Assembly: GCA_946406095.1 (NCBI GenBank)
Contig: CAMJJO010000008.1
Span: 1-26,104, forward strand
Reading direction: 5' to 3'
From: an uncultured Bacteroidales bacterium
Lineage (GTDB): Bacteria; Bacteroidota; Bacteroidia; Bacteroidales; UBA932
Length of the DNA stretch: 26,104 nt
Shown: positions 1-7,307 of the stretch, piece after piece
Numbering within the stretch: position 1 is the stretch's first letter
How the letters are laid out: each line of letters opens with the position of its first letter
Position numbers and translations under genes: made by a program
Notes under the pieces: model-generated
Database searches by the model: none
What the model was told of the DNA's origin: nothing
Seen by the model: only the letters and a program-made list of their open reading frames with translations

Positions 1-1
1 T

Positions 2-883
2 TCAGAATCTGTAGCCGGCGCTGAGGGCGAAGGAACCGCCCAGCACATCGGAAGCGAAGATATAGGACGCATCCAATGAGATGCCGGAAAAATTCACGCC
101 AAGGCCGGCGGAAGCGAAGGTGGGAAGGACGCTGTCGCCACCATAATGATATCCCGCGCGCACGAACACCATTTTGTAATAGCTATACTCCGCACCGAAG
201 CCGGCAGCAATGGCTCCACCGAAATAAGAATCCACCTTTGCACGGGCGCAGAGAGAATGATCCTCCGCAAGAGCCAATGTATATCCGACTCCCAGAGTAA
301 TGGCCGATGGCAAATTATATTCTTCCGAAGACGACGAGCCCTTTACTTTCGGGCCTATGGAAGAAATGCCGGCGGCAAAATCGATATCATTTAATTTGCC
401 CGCAACGAAAACATCCGCAGCAACACAGCTTGTTTCGTTAAAGGTCCAAAGGCTTTCCTTGGCATACTTCACATTGGCTCCCAATGCCATAAAGTCCAGG
501 AATGCATAGCTCAGACCAATGTTCAACAGCATTTCGCTGGGGCGGAAGGAATCCACTGCAGCATCTGTCACATATATCTTTTCGCCAGTGCCATTGACAA
601 ACGAGACGGACAGCCCCAACTTATCATAACGGCCGGCAATACCTCCTCCGATGAATGAGGTGGAGCTGATCTCCGGCATATAGTTCTGGTAGCTCACGCC
701 TCCGGCCAATTTTTCTACCGTAAACGGCAGCAACGCTGCGCTCGGCACACGGGTGCTTCCCATCGCTATCGATGAAGGATTGTAGTCAAGCTGCAGGAAT
801 GGCAGAGCCTCGGAAACGGGGTTCTGGGCAACGGCAGCAAATGAAAGCGAGGCGGCTGTCAAAAATAGCGCAATCTTTCTCAT
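2..883 (-). CDS. PorV/PorQ-like outer-membrane beta-barrel protein
   Basis: A 293-residue exported protein with a signal peptide (MRKIALFLTAASLSFAAVAQ) followed by a run of amphipathic beta-strands and a C-terminal strand ending in GYRF, as expected for an outer-membrane barrel. The start of the mature protein (PFLQL, then NPSSIAMGST) resembles the PorV/PorQ (UPF0164) opening, in which a FLxL segment is followed by AMG. The usual WNPAAL-type segment is missing and the protein is shorter than the typical 330-390 residues. PorV in T9SS carries cargo to the cell-surface attachment complex; PorQ is a related accessory protein. It is the last gene of a three-gene operon and its ATG overlaps the TGA of the upstream subtilisin by 4 bp. 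Because that protease carries a T9SS-like tail, a dedicated shuttle role is plausible but inferred. The assignment to PorV or PorQ specifically is uncertain. Confidence 0.72.
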   Translation of the reverse strand: MRKIALFLTAASLSFAAVAQNPVSEALPFLQLDYNPSSIAMGSTRVPSAALLPFTVEKLAGGVSYQNYMPEISSTSFIGGGIAGRYDKLGLSVSFVNGTGEKIYVTDAAVDSFRPSEMLLNIGLSYAFLDFMALGANVKYAKESLWTFNETSCVAADVFVAGKLNDIDFAAGISSIGPKVKGSSSSEEYNLPSAITLGVGYTLALAEDHSLCARAKVDSYFGGAIAAGFGAEYSYYKMVFVRAGYHYGGDSVLPTFASAGLGVNFSGISLDASYIFASDVLGGSFALSAGYRF

Positions 884-3333
884 ATCTTGACGAAGGATTT
901 TGTGTAACTGGTGCTTAAGTATCTCACCGTGAGCGTATAACGCCCCGGAGCAAGGCTGGACGTATCTATGGTCAATGGATCGAATCCACTGAATACCAAA
1001 GTCTCTTCATATACTACCTTTCCGGTGGAGCCTACTATGCGGACATACGTTTCCGCTGCCTCTTCGGTGGTTATGACGAGCTTGTTGGAAATCGGCGAAG
1101 GCGTGGTTTCTACGGGCTGGGTGGCGTCTTTCTTGACCAACACCGGTATCACGCAGGTGCTTGTCTTGTCTCCGTCGAACGCCTCTACCGTCACCTGGGT
1201 CAGGCCGGCCTTGTTCGCCCGTATCCTCATCGTGGTTCCGAGCATTGTGACGGAGGCGATGTCCTGGTTCTTGGCGGTGGGGACTATGTCCAGCTCGTCT
1301 CCGTCCGGATCCTCGAACAATGTACTGAGAGAAATGTTCGTGCCGGTTCCAACCCCGTAAAGAATGACGTTCCCGGGCTGATTCCGGATAATGGGAGCAT
1401 GGTTGTCCGGCGTGGTAACACTCTTTATTTCAGACACTTCCGAATAGTTGCCGGAGCGGTCGTAAGCATAAACGGCCACGTAGTAGGTGGTGGAAAATGA
1501 CAGCGTGCCCAACGAGCCGCCGAGTTTGTCGCCGGCGGAAGCACTGCCCGTCTTGAAGTCCAGCATAGTAACGCCGGATTCCAGTTTTTTCGGGGTGCTC
1601 TTGCTCACGGAACTCTGCCTGGTCCCGAAGAGGACCATGACCCCCTCGGCCTTGGTGTCATCGGCATCGGCAGGCACGGTCCAGCTGATACCGACCTCCC
1701 TGCGCTGGGCGGTCAGGCTGAAATCGGTCACCTTATCCGGAGCGACTGTCGATTGAGGAAGGCCCAGATTGAAGGACCCAAGCGCATCGACAACCGGCCC
1801 GATGGGCATCTTGTTGGACTGATACGCCTTATTTGCGCCATCCAGAAGCAGGTGCTCGAGTTCGGTATTGGTGAAGCCGGGGCCTCCGAAATAAGACACC
1901 AGCAATGCTGCGACGCCACTCACGTGCGGGCAGGCCATCGAGGTGCCGCCCATATAACCGTAACCCTGATAATCCTCGTTGGGGTCGTAATTGTTTTGAT
2001 AGAGACTGTAGATGTTTCCACGGCTGTAACCTACTGCATCGGCATCGTTCCCATAACCACTTCCGTAGAGGTCTCCTCCGGGAGCGCAGATGTCTACCCA
2101 GCTGCCGTAGTTCGTATACCAGGCAGGCTTCCAATCAGGGCCGCAGGCACCCACCGCGATGATGGGCCCGTAGTTCGCAGGCCAGCCATATTCGATGGTA
2201 TCGTTGCCGGCAGCGAAGATGACTATTCCTCCTTTCATAGGAGAGCCCGGGAGCTGATTGCCGTAGTTGTCGCAGCCCGCATACTTGATGAAGTAATCCA
2301 CTCCCTCTTTTTCGAAATCGTCGATGTTGTCGTTCTTCGCTTCCTCCAGGCCTTTGGCGGTTATGTTGCCGTCGTCGTCATAATCATAACTATGCCCCCA
2401 GCTGTTCTGGCTGATTACCGCGCCGTGGTCTGCGCCCCATTTGAGAGCGCGCAGGAACCCGGCATCACTGGCAGAATTATCCCCCGTGAAAATCTGGCAG
2501 CTAAGTATCTTGACCCCGGAGATGCCAGCCGCATAATCTCCACCGGCGATTCCGGCCACGCCGACTCCGTTGTTGCGGATTGCGGCGATAGTGCCCGCCA
2601 CGTGGGTGCCGTGGGCATCGGCAGTCAGTTTGGTGTTGTTGCCGACGAAGTTATAGCTGCCATTGGAGCCTGCAGGCACACAGGCCGCGGCGATATCCGG
2701 GTGCGAAAGATCCACTCCGCCGTCGACCACCGCCACGATCACATTGTTGGAACCGGTCGTGTAGTTCTCCCAGACATCCTTCACGTTGATACTGCATCCT
2801 TTGTTCGAAGACAGCACCGTGCCATAAGACTTTATGGTCATGTTGATGCTGAGATCGTTGTAGAGATCCCACTGCCACTTGAAGTAAGGGTCGTTGGGGA
2901 GGCTGCGACGTTTGATCTTGTGAGGATAGCCGACTTTCTCTATACCCGGCACGGCACTCAACGCATCTCCCGCCTTGACCAGAGCCCTGGAGCTGTCGTA
3001 TCTGATGATATACCATTTGTGCAGGCCCTCCCTGCGGGTGCGCAGTTCGAACTCGCCGGCATCGGGGTAAAGACGCTCGTAGGAGACTACGGCAAGATCG
3101 TCGATTGCGGCATTGAAACCCTGAGATTTAGTATAGACCTTGTCTTCGGAGGCGGCGCCCTCCAGAATCTTCACGAGACTGTCGTCCACTTTCACGATTG
3201 CAGATCGGATCGTTTCTTCGGCAGGCTGTGACACGGCGGGGTTTCCCTGCTGCGGGGTTTCCCTCAACTCAGCTTTGGTGCAAGCGGCAACTGTCGCGGC
3301 AGCCAAAAAGGCACATATGACTCTCCTGCTCAT
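880..3333 (-). CDS. Secreted S8 subtilisin-like protease with Fn3/cadherin-like modules and T9SS-type C-terminal domain
   Basis: An 817-residue subtilase. The catalytic triad is visible: Asp204 in VVDGGVD, His241 in HGTHVAG, Ser465 in GGTSMACPH, with oxyanion Asn377 in AAGND. The N-terminal 20 residues form an export signal ending TVAAC-T (Cys18), which reads as a lipobox. Residues about 40-150 look like an inhibitor-type propeptide. The peptidase domain (about 195-520) is followed by a fibronectin-III-like domain (about 535-640), a cadherin/Ig-like domain (about 645-735, with EDPDGDEL) and a C-terminal segment (about 745-817) ending SLAPGRYTLTVRY...SFVKI, which fits the type A T9SS sorting signal. 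It would cleave proteins outside the cell or on its surface. The gene overlaps its upstream Fic-like neighbour and its downstream PorV-like neighbour by 4 bp each (ATGA), so the three are probably translated in a coupled way. Having both a lipobox and a T9SS tail is odd. Confidence 0.9.
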   Translation of the reverse strand: MSRRVICAFLAAATVAACTKAELRETPQQGNPAVSQPAEETIRSAIVKVDDSLVKILEGAASEDKVYTKSQGFNAAIDDLAVVSYERLYPDAGEFELRTRREGLHKWYIIRYDSSRALVKAGDALSAVPGIEKVGYPHKIKRRSLPNDPYFKWQWDLYNDLSINMTIKSYGTVLSSNKGCSINVKDVWENYTTGSNNVIVAVVDGGVDLSHPDIAAACVPAGSNGSYNFVGNNTKLTADAHGTHVAGTIAAIRNNGVGVAGIAGGDYAAGISGVKILSCQIFTGDNSASDAGFLRALKWGADHGAVISQNSWGHSYDYDDDGNITAKGLEEAKNDNIDDFEKEGVDYFIKYAGCDNYGNQLPGSPMKGGIVIFAAGNDTIEYGWPANYGPIIAVGACGPDWKPAWYTNYGSWVDICAPGGDLYGSGYGNDADAVGYSRGNIYSLYQNNYDPNEDYQGYGYMGGTSMACPHVSGVAALLVSYFGGPGFTNTELEHLLLDGANKAYQSNKMPIGPVVDALGSFNLGLPQSTVAPDKVTDFSLTAQRREVGISWTVPADADDTKAEGVMVLFGTRQSSVSKSTPKKLESGVTMLDFKTGSASAGDKLGGSLGTLSFSTTYYVAVYAYDRSGNYSEVSEIKSVTTPDNHAPIIRNQPGNVILYGVGTGTNISLSTLFEDPDGDELDIVPTAKNQDIASVTMLGTTMRIRANKAGLTQVTVEAFDGDKTSTCVIPVLVKKDATQPVETTPSPISNKLVITTEEAAETYVRIVGSTGKVVYEETLVFSGFDPLTIDTSSLAPGRYTLTVRYLSTSYTKSFVKI

Positions 3334-4166
3334 TTCTTTACCAGCCAGTGGCCGCCCTTATCCGGCCCTATGCGGAGCAATGCTCCTGATTTTTTCAATT
3401 TTGCAAGATGCTTTTCCACGCCCTTTGCGGAAATCTGAAGCACTTCTGCAAGGTCTTCTGTGGTGTAGCGGGGGTGAAGGGTCAGGATATCCAGGATCCT
3501 GGCGGAATTCTTTATCGGGGCCTCATGGGCCGGATTAATGCTATGGGTGGATCCTGTACTGGAAACCAGCTGCGGGCATTTTTCCACCGGAGCAAGGATC
3601 TTGGATACCCGGGAGGTGAAGATCTCTGCATTTCCCTCGCTCACAGCTGCCTCCAGCACCTTCTTATACTCTTCCGCATCTTTGACGGACAGCGGCTCCA
3701 AGCCGAACTCGATCTGCAGCATATTCATCAGAAGGCGGGCCATGATATCATTGCCCTCGGGCCAGAACTTCGCCTGACTCGCACGGAAATGGATGGCGAA
3801 ACTGGCGGCATACAGGCCCTCTTCCTTAAGGGTCCGGGAGTGCATCCTGGCCTCGTTGGCCTCGTGGCACAGATCCTGGAGGGCCGATTCGCCGTGTACG
3901 GTGTTGAAGTCGAATCCATAACTCTTCAAAGCCTTGCCTGCAAGGGTCTTGACCCTATAGGAACTCCACATCTGATGATTCTCCGCATCTTTGACAGCCG
4001 CATCGTAAGCCGTCTTCAAGTCCAGGTTAAGAAGCTGCTCCGCTATTGTCTTCCCCTCGCTGCTGATTCCCTCGTCGAACAGGCGGGTGTTCTGCCCGAG
4101 AGTGAGGGTAGACCCCGCCAGAGCGGTTGAGTTCGTGATGAGTAAATACTGTTTCTGTTTATCCAT
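3330..4166 (-). CDS. Degenerate Fic-domain protein with C-terminal winged helix; probable regulator
   Basis: A 278-residue cytoplasmic protein with the layout of Fic/DOC proteins that carry an N-terminal inhibitory helix and a C-terminal winged helix. Residues 13-22 (STALAGSTLT) align with the inhibitory motif SSAIEGNTLT, but the key Glu is Ala17. Residues 133-146 (KFWPEGNDIMARLL) align with the Fic motif HPFxDGNGRxxRLL. The catalytic His is Lys133, the second Gly is Asp140 and the first Arg is Ile141, while Gly138, Asn139, Arg144 and the following LLMN are kept. The EEYKKVLEAA segment after it is also typical of Fic. Residues about 218-278 form a winged helix (ILDILTLHPRYTTEDLAEVL...). AMP transfer is therefore unlikely, and DNA binding is the likelier job. 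It is the first gene of the operon with the subtilisin. Its promoter overlaps an 8-bp inverted repeat, so autoregulation is a reasonable inference. Confidence 0.8.
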   Translation of the reverse strand: MDKQKQYLLITNSTALAGSTLTLGQNTRLFDEGISSEGKTIAEQLLNLDLKTAYDAAVKDAENHQMWSSYRVKTLAGKALKSYGFDFNTVHGESALQDLCHEANEARMHSRTLKEEGLYAASFAIHFRASQAKFWPEGNDIMARLLMNMLQIEFGLEPLSVKDAEEYKKVLEAAVSEGNAEIFTSRVSKILAPVEKCPQLVSSTGSTHSINPAHEAPIKNSARILDILTLHPRYTTEDLAEVLQISAKGVEKHLAKLKKSGALLRIGPDKGGHWLVKK

Positions 4167-4173
4167 AGTTTTA

Positions 4174-4181
4174 CAAATATA
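4174..4181 (-). promoter_or_regulatory. -7 box of the Fic-like/subtilisin/PorV-like operon
   Basis: CAAATATA on the plus strand reads TATATTTG on the minus strand, an exact match to the Bacteroidota -7 consensus TAnnTTTG. It ends 7 nt before the ATG at 4166. No convincing -33 TTTG is seen. Confidence 0.65.
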
Positions 4182-4198
4182 ACGATTTCCATCGTTAT
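4179..4198. promoter_or_regulatory. Perfect 8-bp inverted repeat between divergent promoters; candidate operator
   Basis: ATAACGAT-TTCC-ATCGTTAT is a perfect 8+8 bp inverted repeat with a 4-nt centre. It lies between the two divergent -7 boxes (4174-4181 and 4204-4211) and overlaps the first by 3 bp, so a protein bound here would block both promoters. The winged-helix Fic-like protein encoded immediately to the left is the obvious candidate binder; this link is inferred. Confidence 0.6.
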
Positions 4199-4203
4199 TA
4201 TTG

Positions 4204-4211
4204 TATCTTTG
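4204..4211 (+). promoter_or_regulatory. -7 box of the DUF2490 gene
   Basis: TATCTTTG matches TAnnTTTG exactly and ends 8 nt before the ATG at 4220. Confidence 0.65.
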
Positions 4212-4219
4212 TCGGCGGA

Positions 4220-4852
4220 ATGAGACGCTTCGTGGTCATATTTACCATTCTGCTGCTTCCGTTCACGGCCTTCGCCGGAGAGCCGGATGCAGGCACCTGG
4301 ACCTATCTTGCCCTTAAGCACGACTTCTCGGAAAAGTACTCCGTAACCCTGCGTGGAGAGATCCGCACAAAAGACAATGCCCGCGCCACCGACCAGCGTT
4401 TCATCCGTATCTTCAATCGCTACAAATTCCTCCCCTGGCTCACTGGGGAGGTCAATTTTGAAGGGAACCAGTCGGACCTCGGCGGCGGGCAGTGGCGGAA
4501 TGCCTTCCGCATCCATCTCGGCCTCAACGCATCCGCCCGCATAGGAGATTTCCGCCTTAGCACGCTGCAGAGGGAGTATTTCTTCGTCGCGAGCAACGTC
4601 GAGCCGGCGAAGCCCTGCTTCCTGCTGAGCCAGTTCCGAGTAGGGTACGCCCCCAAAGACTGGGCGGCAAGTCCCTATCTCACAGCCATCTGGCTAACCC
4701 GTCCGGAAACGTTTCAGCGCCGACTCATCGCCGGCGCCGATATCAGGATCTTCCCTTCCGCCTCACTCAACATCTACTATATGTTCAAGACGGCCTACCC
4801 GTCGGAGAAGAGTACCAACATCTTGGGACTGGGGCTTACCGTCAAGATTTAA
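4220..4852 (+). CDS. DUF2490 family outer-membrane protein
   Basis: A 210-residue protein with a signal peptide cleaved after PFTAFA. The mature part opens AGTWTYLALKHDFSEKYSVTLRGEIRTKD and then alternates hydrophobic and polar residues through to a final strand (LGLGLTVKI). This is the DUF2490 pattern, a small outer-membrane beta-barrel of unknown function common in Bacteroidota. Conserved features include the RFIRIFNRYKF strand, the WRNAFRIHLGL strand and a late RLIAGADIRI strand. It is divergent from the Fic-like/subtilisin operon and shares the intergenic palindrome with it. The stop lies 16 nt before the pepP start, which has its own -7 box. Family assignment is good; no function is assigned. 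Confidence 0.82.
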   Translation: MRRFVVIFTILLLPFTAFAGEPDAGTWTYLALKHDFSEKYSVTLRGEIRTKDNARATDQRFIRIFNRYKFLPWLTGEVNFEGNQSDLGGGQWRNAFRIHLGLNASARIGDFRLSTLQREYFFVASNVEPAKPCFLLSQFRVGYAPKDWAASPYLTAIWLTRPETFQRRLIAGADIRIFPSASLNIYYMFKTAYPSEKSTNILGLGLTVKI

Positions 4853-4856
4853 TTAT

Positions 4857-4864
4857 TATCTTTG
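4857..4864 (+). promoter_or_regulatory. -7 box of pepP (and probably fabG)
   Basis: TATCTTTG matches the -7 consensus and ends only 4 nt before the ATG at 4869, predicting a leaderless message. It begins 4 nt after the DUF2490 stop codon. Confidence 0.6.
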
Positions 4865-4868
4865 TGGT

Positions 4869-6251
4869 ATGTTTAGCAAAGAAACCTACACCTCCCGCCG
4901 CGAAGAACTCCGGCGGCTCCTCAAGGGCGAAAGCGGCATCGCGGTATTCATAGGCAATGCAGAAGCGCCTGCCCAATACAAGGACAACTGTTATAAATTC
5001 CGTCAGGACAGCACCTGGCTCTACTATTTTGGCCTGGACGAGCCTAAAATGGCCGCAGTCATCGATCTGGACTCCGGCAAGGAAACCCTCTACGCCGACG
5101 ACTTCAGCATCGACGACATCATCTGGACAGGCCCTCAGCCTTCCGTGGCGGAACAGGCCGCAAAAGTGGGCATAGCCAACAGCGAACCTTATTCCAAACT
5201 CGACTGGGCGGTCAGCCAGGCAATAGTCCAGGGCCGCAAGATCCACAGCATCCCCCCGTCCCGCTGGTACAACACCCTCAAACTGCAGGGCCTTGGCATT
5301 GACAAACCCTCCGAAGCCCTCATCCGCGCCATCATCAGCATGCGCCTGGTCAAGCGCCCGGAAGAGATAGCGGAGATCAACGCCGCCTGCGTGCTCGGCC
5401 AGAAGATGCATACCGTCGCCCGCAAAGGCATACGCCTTGGTAGGGTGGAACAGGAGATAGTCGGTGAAATGGAGGGAGTTACGCTTGCAGAAGGGTGGGG
5501 AGTAAGCTTTGCGACCATCCTTACCCAGCACGGCGAGGTCTTCCACAACCACGGCCACGCCTTCCCCATCGAGCCGGGCAAGCTGATGGTGATAGATGCC
5601 GGTGCGGAAAGCAATTCCCACTACGCATCCGACTTCACCCGCACATACCCTACCGGCGGGAAGTACACCCCGAAGCAGAGGGATATCTACAGCATAGTAT
5701 ATGACTGCCACGAACTGGCGTTCTCGCTGACGGGGCCCGGCACCGCATATCGTGACGTGCACCTCGCTGTCGCCCGCATGATGCTGGACCGCCTCAGCCA
5801 GCTGGGCCTGGTGAAAGGGGATCTGGACGAGATGGTGGCCGCCGGCACCGCGGGCTTGTTCATGCCCCACGGCCTCGGCCACAACATGGGCCTGGACGTG
5901 CACGACATGGAGGATCTGGGCGAAGATCTGGTGGGATACGATCCCGACCAGAAGCGCTCCTCGCAGCTGGGCCTGCGCTCTCTGCGTATGGCCCGACGGC
6001 TGGTTCCCGGCAACGTGGTTACCGACGAACCAGGCATCTACTTCATCCCGGACCTCATCGAGCTTTGGAAGAAGGAAGGCCGCCCGTTCGTGAACTACGC
6101 CGCACTGGAAGAGGGCTACTTCGACTTTGGCGGCATCCGTATAGAAGATGACGTGCTGGTGACGGAGACCGGAGCACGCCGCCTCGGCGGAACCCGCCTC
6201 CCTGCATCGCCCGACGATGTGGAGGCAGCAATGGAAAATGATAAACTTTAA
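4869..6251 (+). CDS. pepP: Xaa-Pro aminopeptidase (aminopeptidase P, M24B)
   Basis: A 460-residue cytoplasmic metallopeptidase that removes an N-terminal residue preceding proline. The aminopeptidase-P N-terminal domain covers about residues 1-160 and the pita-bread catalytic domain about 170-440. All five metal ligands are visible: Asp243 (VIDAGAE), Asp255 (SDFTRTYP), His338 (HGLGHNMGLDVHD), Glu387 (TDEPGIYF) and Glu426 (GGIRIEDDVLVT). His227 and His230 in the FHNHGHAF segment are further candidate active-site residues. Length is normal for the family. It has its own -7 box and is followed 9 nt later by fabG, probably on the same transcript. No signal peptide is seen. Confidence 0.95.
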   Translation: MFSKETYTSRREELRRLLKGESGIAVFIGNAEAPAQYKDNCYKFRQDSTWLYYFGLDEPKMAAVIDLDSGKETLYADDFSIDDIIWTGPQPSVAEQAAKVGIANSEPYSKLDWAVSQAIVQGRKIHSIPPSRWYNTLKLQGLGIDKPSEALIRAIISMRLVKRPEEIAEINAACVLGQKMHTVARKGIRLGRVEQEIVGEMEGVTLAEGWGVSFATILTQHGEVFHNHGHAFPIEPGKLMVIDAGAESNSHYASDFTRTYPTGGKYTPKQRDIYSIVYDCHELAFSLTGPGTAYRDVHLAVARMMLDRLSQLGLVKGDLDEMVAAGTAGLFMPHGLGHNMGLDVHDMEDLGEDLVGYDPDQKRSSQLGLRSLRMARRLVPGNVVTDEPGIYFIPDLIELWKKEGRPFVNYAALEEGYFDFGGIRIEDDVLVTETGARRLGGTRLPASPDDVEAAMENDKL

Positions 6252-6260
6252 TCTATAACT

Positions 6261-6998
6261 ATGGGACTCTTAGAAGGTAAAGTCGCCCTCATTACGGGCG
6301 CATCCAGAGGGATCGGCAAAGCCATCGCTCTCAAATACGCCGCAGAAGGCGCCGACATCGCATTCACCGACCTTGTCGTGAATCAGGATACCGTTACCGA
6401 GATCGCGGCCCTCGGCCACAAGGTCAAGGCCTACGAAAGCAATGCCGCCGATTTCGAGCAGACACAGCAGATAGTGGAGCAGATCCTCGCCGACTTCGGC
6501 AAGATCGACATCCTCGTCAACAACGCCGGCATCACCAAGGACGGCCTCGTCATGCGCATGACCGAGCAGCAGTGGGATGCGGTGATAGCGGTGAATATGA
6601 AATCCGCATTCAACTTCATGCACGCAGTGGTGCCTGCAATGGCCCGCGCCAAGAGCGGCAGCATCATCAACATGGCATCCATCGCCGGCCAGATGGGCAA
6701 CCCCGGCCAGGTGAACTACGCCGCCACCAAGGCAGGTTTGATTGCAATGGCCAAGTCCGTGGCAAAGGAGATGGGCTCCCGCGGCATCCGCGCCAACGCC
6801 ATCGCCCCCGGATTCATAGTTTCCGACATGACCAACGCCCTGCCCGAAGCGGTGCGTGAGGAGTATATCAAGCAGATTCCGCTCAAGCGCGGCGGCACCC
6901 CCGAGGACATCGCCAACGCGGCCCTCTTCCTCGCCAGCGACCTCTCATCCTACATCACCGGACAGGTGATCCCCGTGAACGGCGGATTGTACTGCTAG
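6261..6998 (+). CDS. fabG: 3-oxoacyl-[acyl-carrier-protein] reductase FabG
   Basis: A 245-residue short-chain dehydrogenase/reductase. It carries the dinucleotide-binding TGASRGIG motif (residues 12-19), NNAG (87-90), and the catalytic Asn112, Ser140, Tyr153 and Lys157 in the NYAATKAG segment. The end (YITGQVIPVNGGLYC) is the typical FabG finish. It reduces 3-oxoacyl-ACP with NADPH in fatty acid elongation. Only 9 nt separate it from pepP and no -7 box is seen in the gap, so it is probably co-transcribed. Immediately after its stop lies the left 52-bp hairpin array, which in this direction has stems followed by T runs and may end the transcript. A FabG-like SDR of other specificity cannot be excluded, but the match along the whole length favours FabG. 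Confidence 0.92.
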   Translation: MGLLEGKVALITGASRGIGKAIALKYAAEGADIAFTDLVVNQDTVTEIAALGHKVKAYESNAADFEQTQQIVEQILADFGKIDILVNNAGITKDGLVMRMTEQQWDAVIAVNMKSAFNFMHAVVPAMARAKSGSIINMASIAGQMGNPGQVNYAATKAGLIAMAKSVAKEMGSRGIRANAIAPGFIVSDMTNALPEAVREEYIKQIPLKRGGTPEDIANAALFLASDLSSYITGQVIPVNGGLYC

Positions 6999-7008
6999 TT
7001 TTTCGCCC

Positions 7009-7150
7009 GACCTGTAGAGCTTTCCTTGCCGAACCTCTACAGGTCAGCCATTTTTCGCCCCACCCGTCGAGCATTCCCTGCCAAACCTCTACGGGTCGGC
7101 TATTTTTTGCCCTACCCGTATAGAAATAGGCCGAAAAGCTCTACAGGTCA
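7009..7150. repeat. Left array: three 52-bp hairpin units (REP-like)
   Basis: Three units with an exact 52-bp period. Each has a 9-bp arm, a 15-nt loop, a 9-bp complementary arm and a 19-nt spacer. Arms on the plus strand: CCTGTAGAG 7011-7019 with CTCTACAGG 7035-7043 (perfect, extending to 11 bp at 7009-7045); CCCGTCGAG 7063-7071 with CTCTACGGG 7087-7095 (one mismatch); CCCGTATAG 7115-7123 with CTCTACAGG 7139-7147 (two mismatches). Spacers contain T5-T6, so on the plus strand the stems also look like rho-independent terminators after fabG. The array is the reverse complement of the right array at 10080-10320; 7057-7092 is identical (36 bp) to the complement of 10135-10170. Together with the lead-in to the transposase gene it fills the roughly 310 bp that follow fabG. 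Confidence 0.9.
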
Positions 7151-7307
7151 GCAGGTTACATATACGGTTTTAAGTTTAGGCAAACCAAAAGATAAATCTT
7201 ATGGCCTTTTAAAAACACGCAATCGTCAACAGAAACATATACTAAAGCAATTGTTTGCCGCAATAATTTGGAAGTCTCCGGAAACACCTCCAACTTGCAA
7301 ACAAAAA

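Noticed and set aside
1753..3231. 492-codon open frame on the plus strand, opposite the subtilisin
   Set aside because: It mirrors a protease with an intact catalytic triad; the translation has no recognisable signal or domain and no promoter in front.
4842..5903. 353-codon open frame on the minus strand, opposite pepP
   Set aside because: Antisense shadow of a full-length aminopeptidase P with all metal ligands present.
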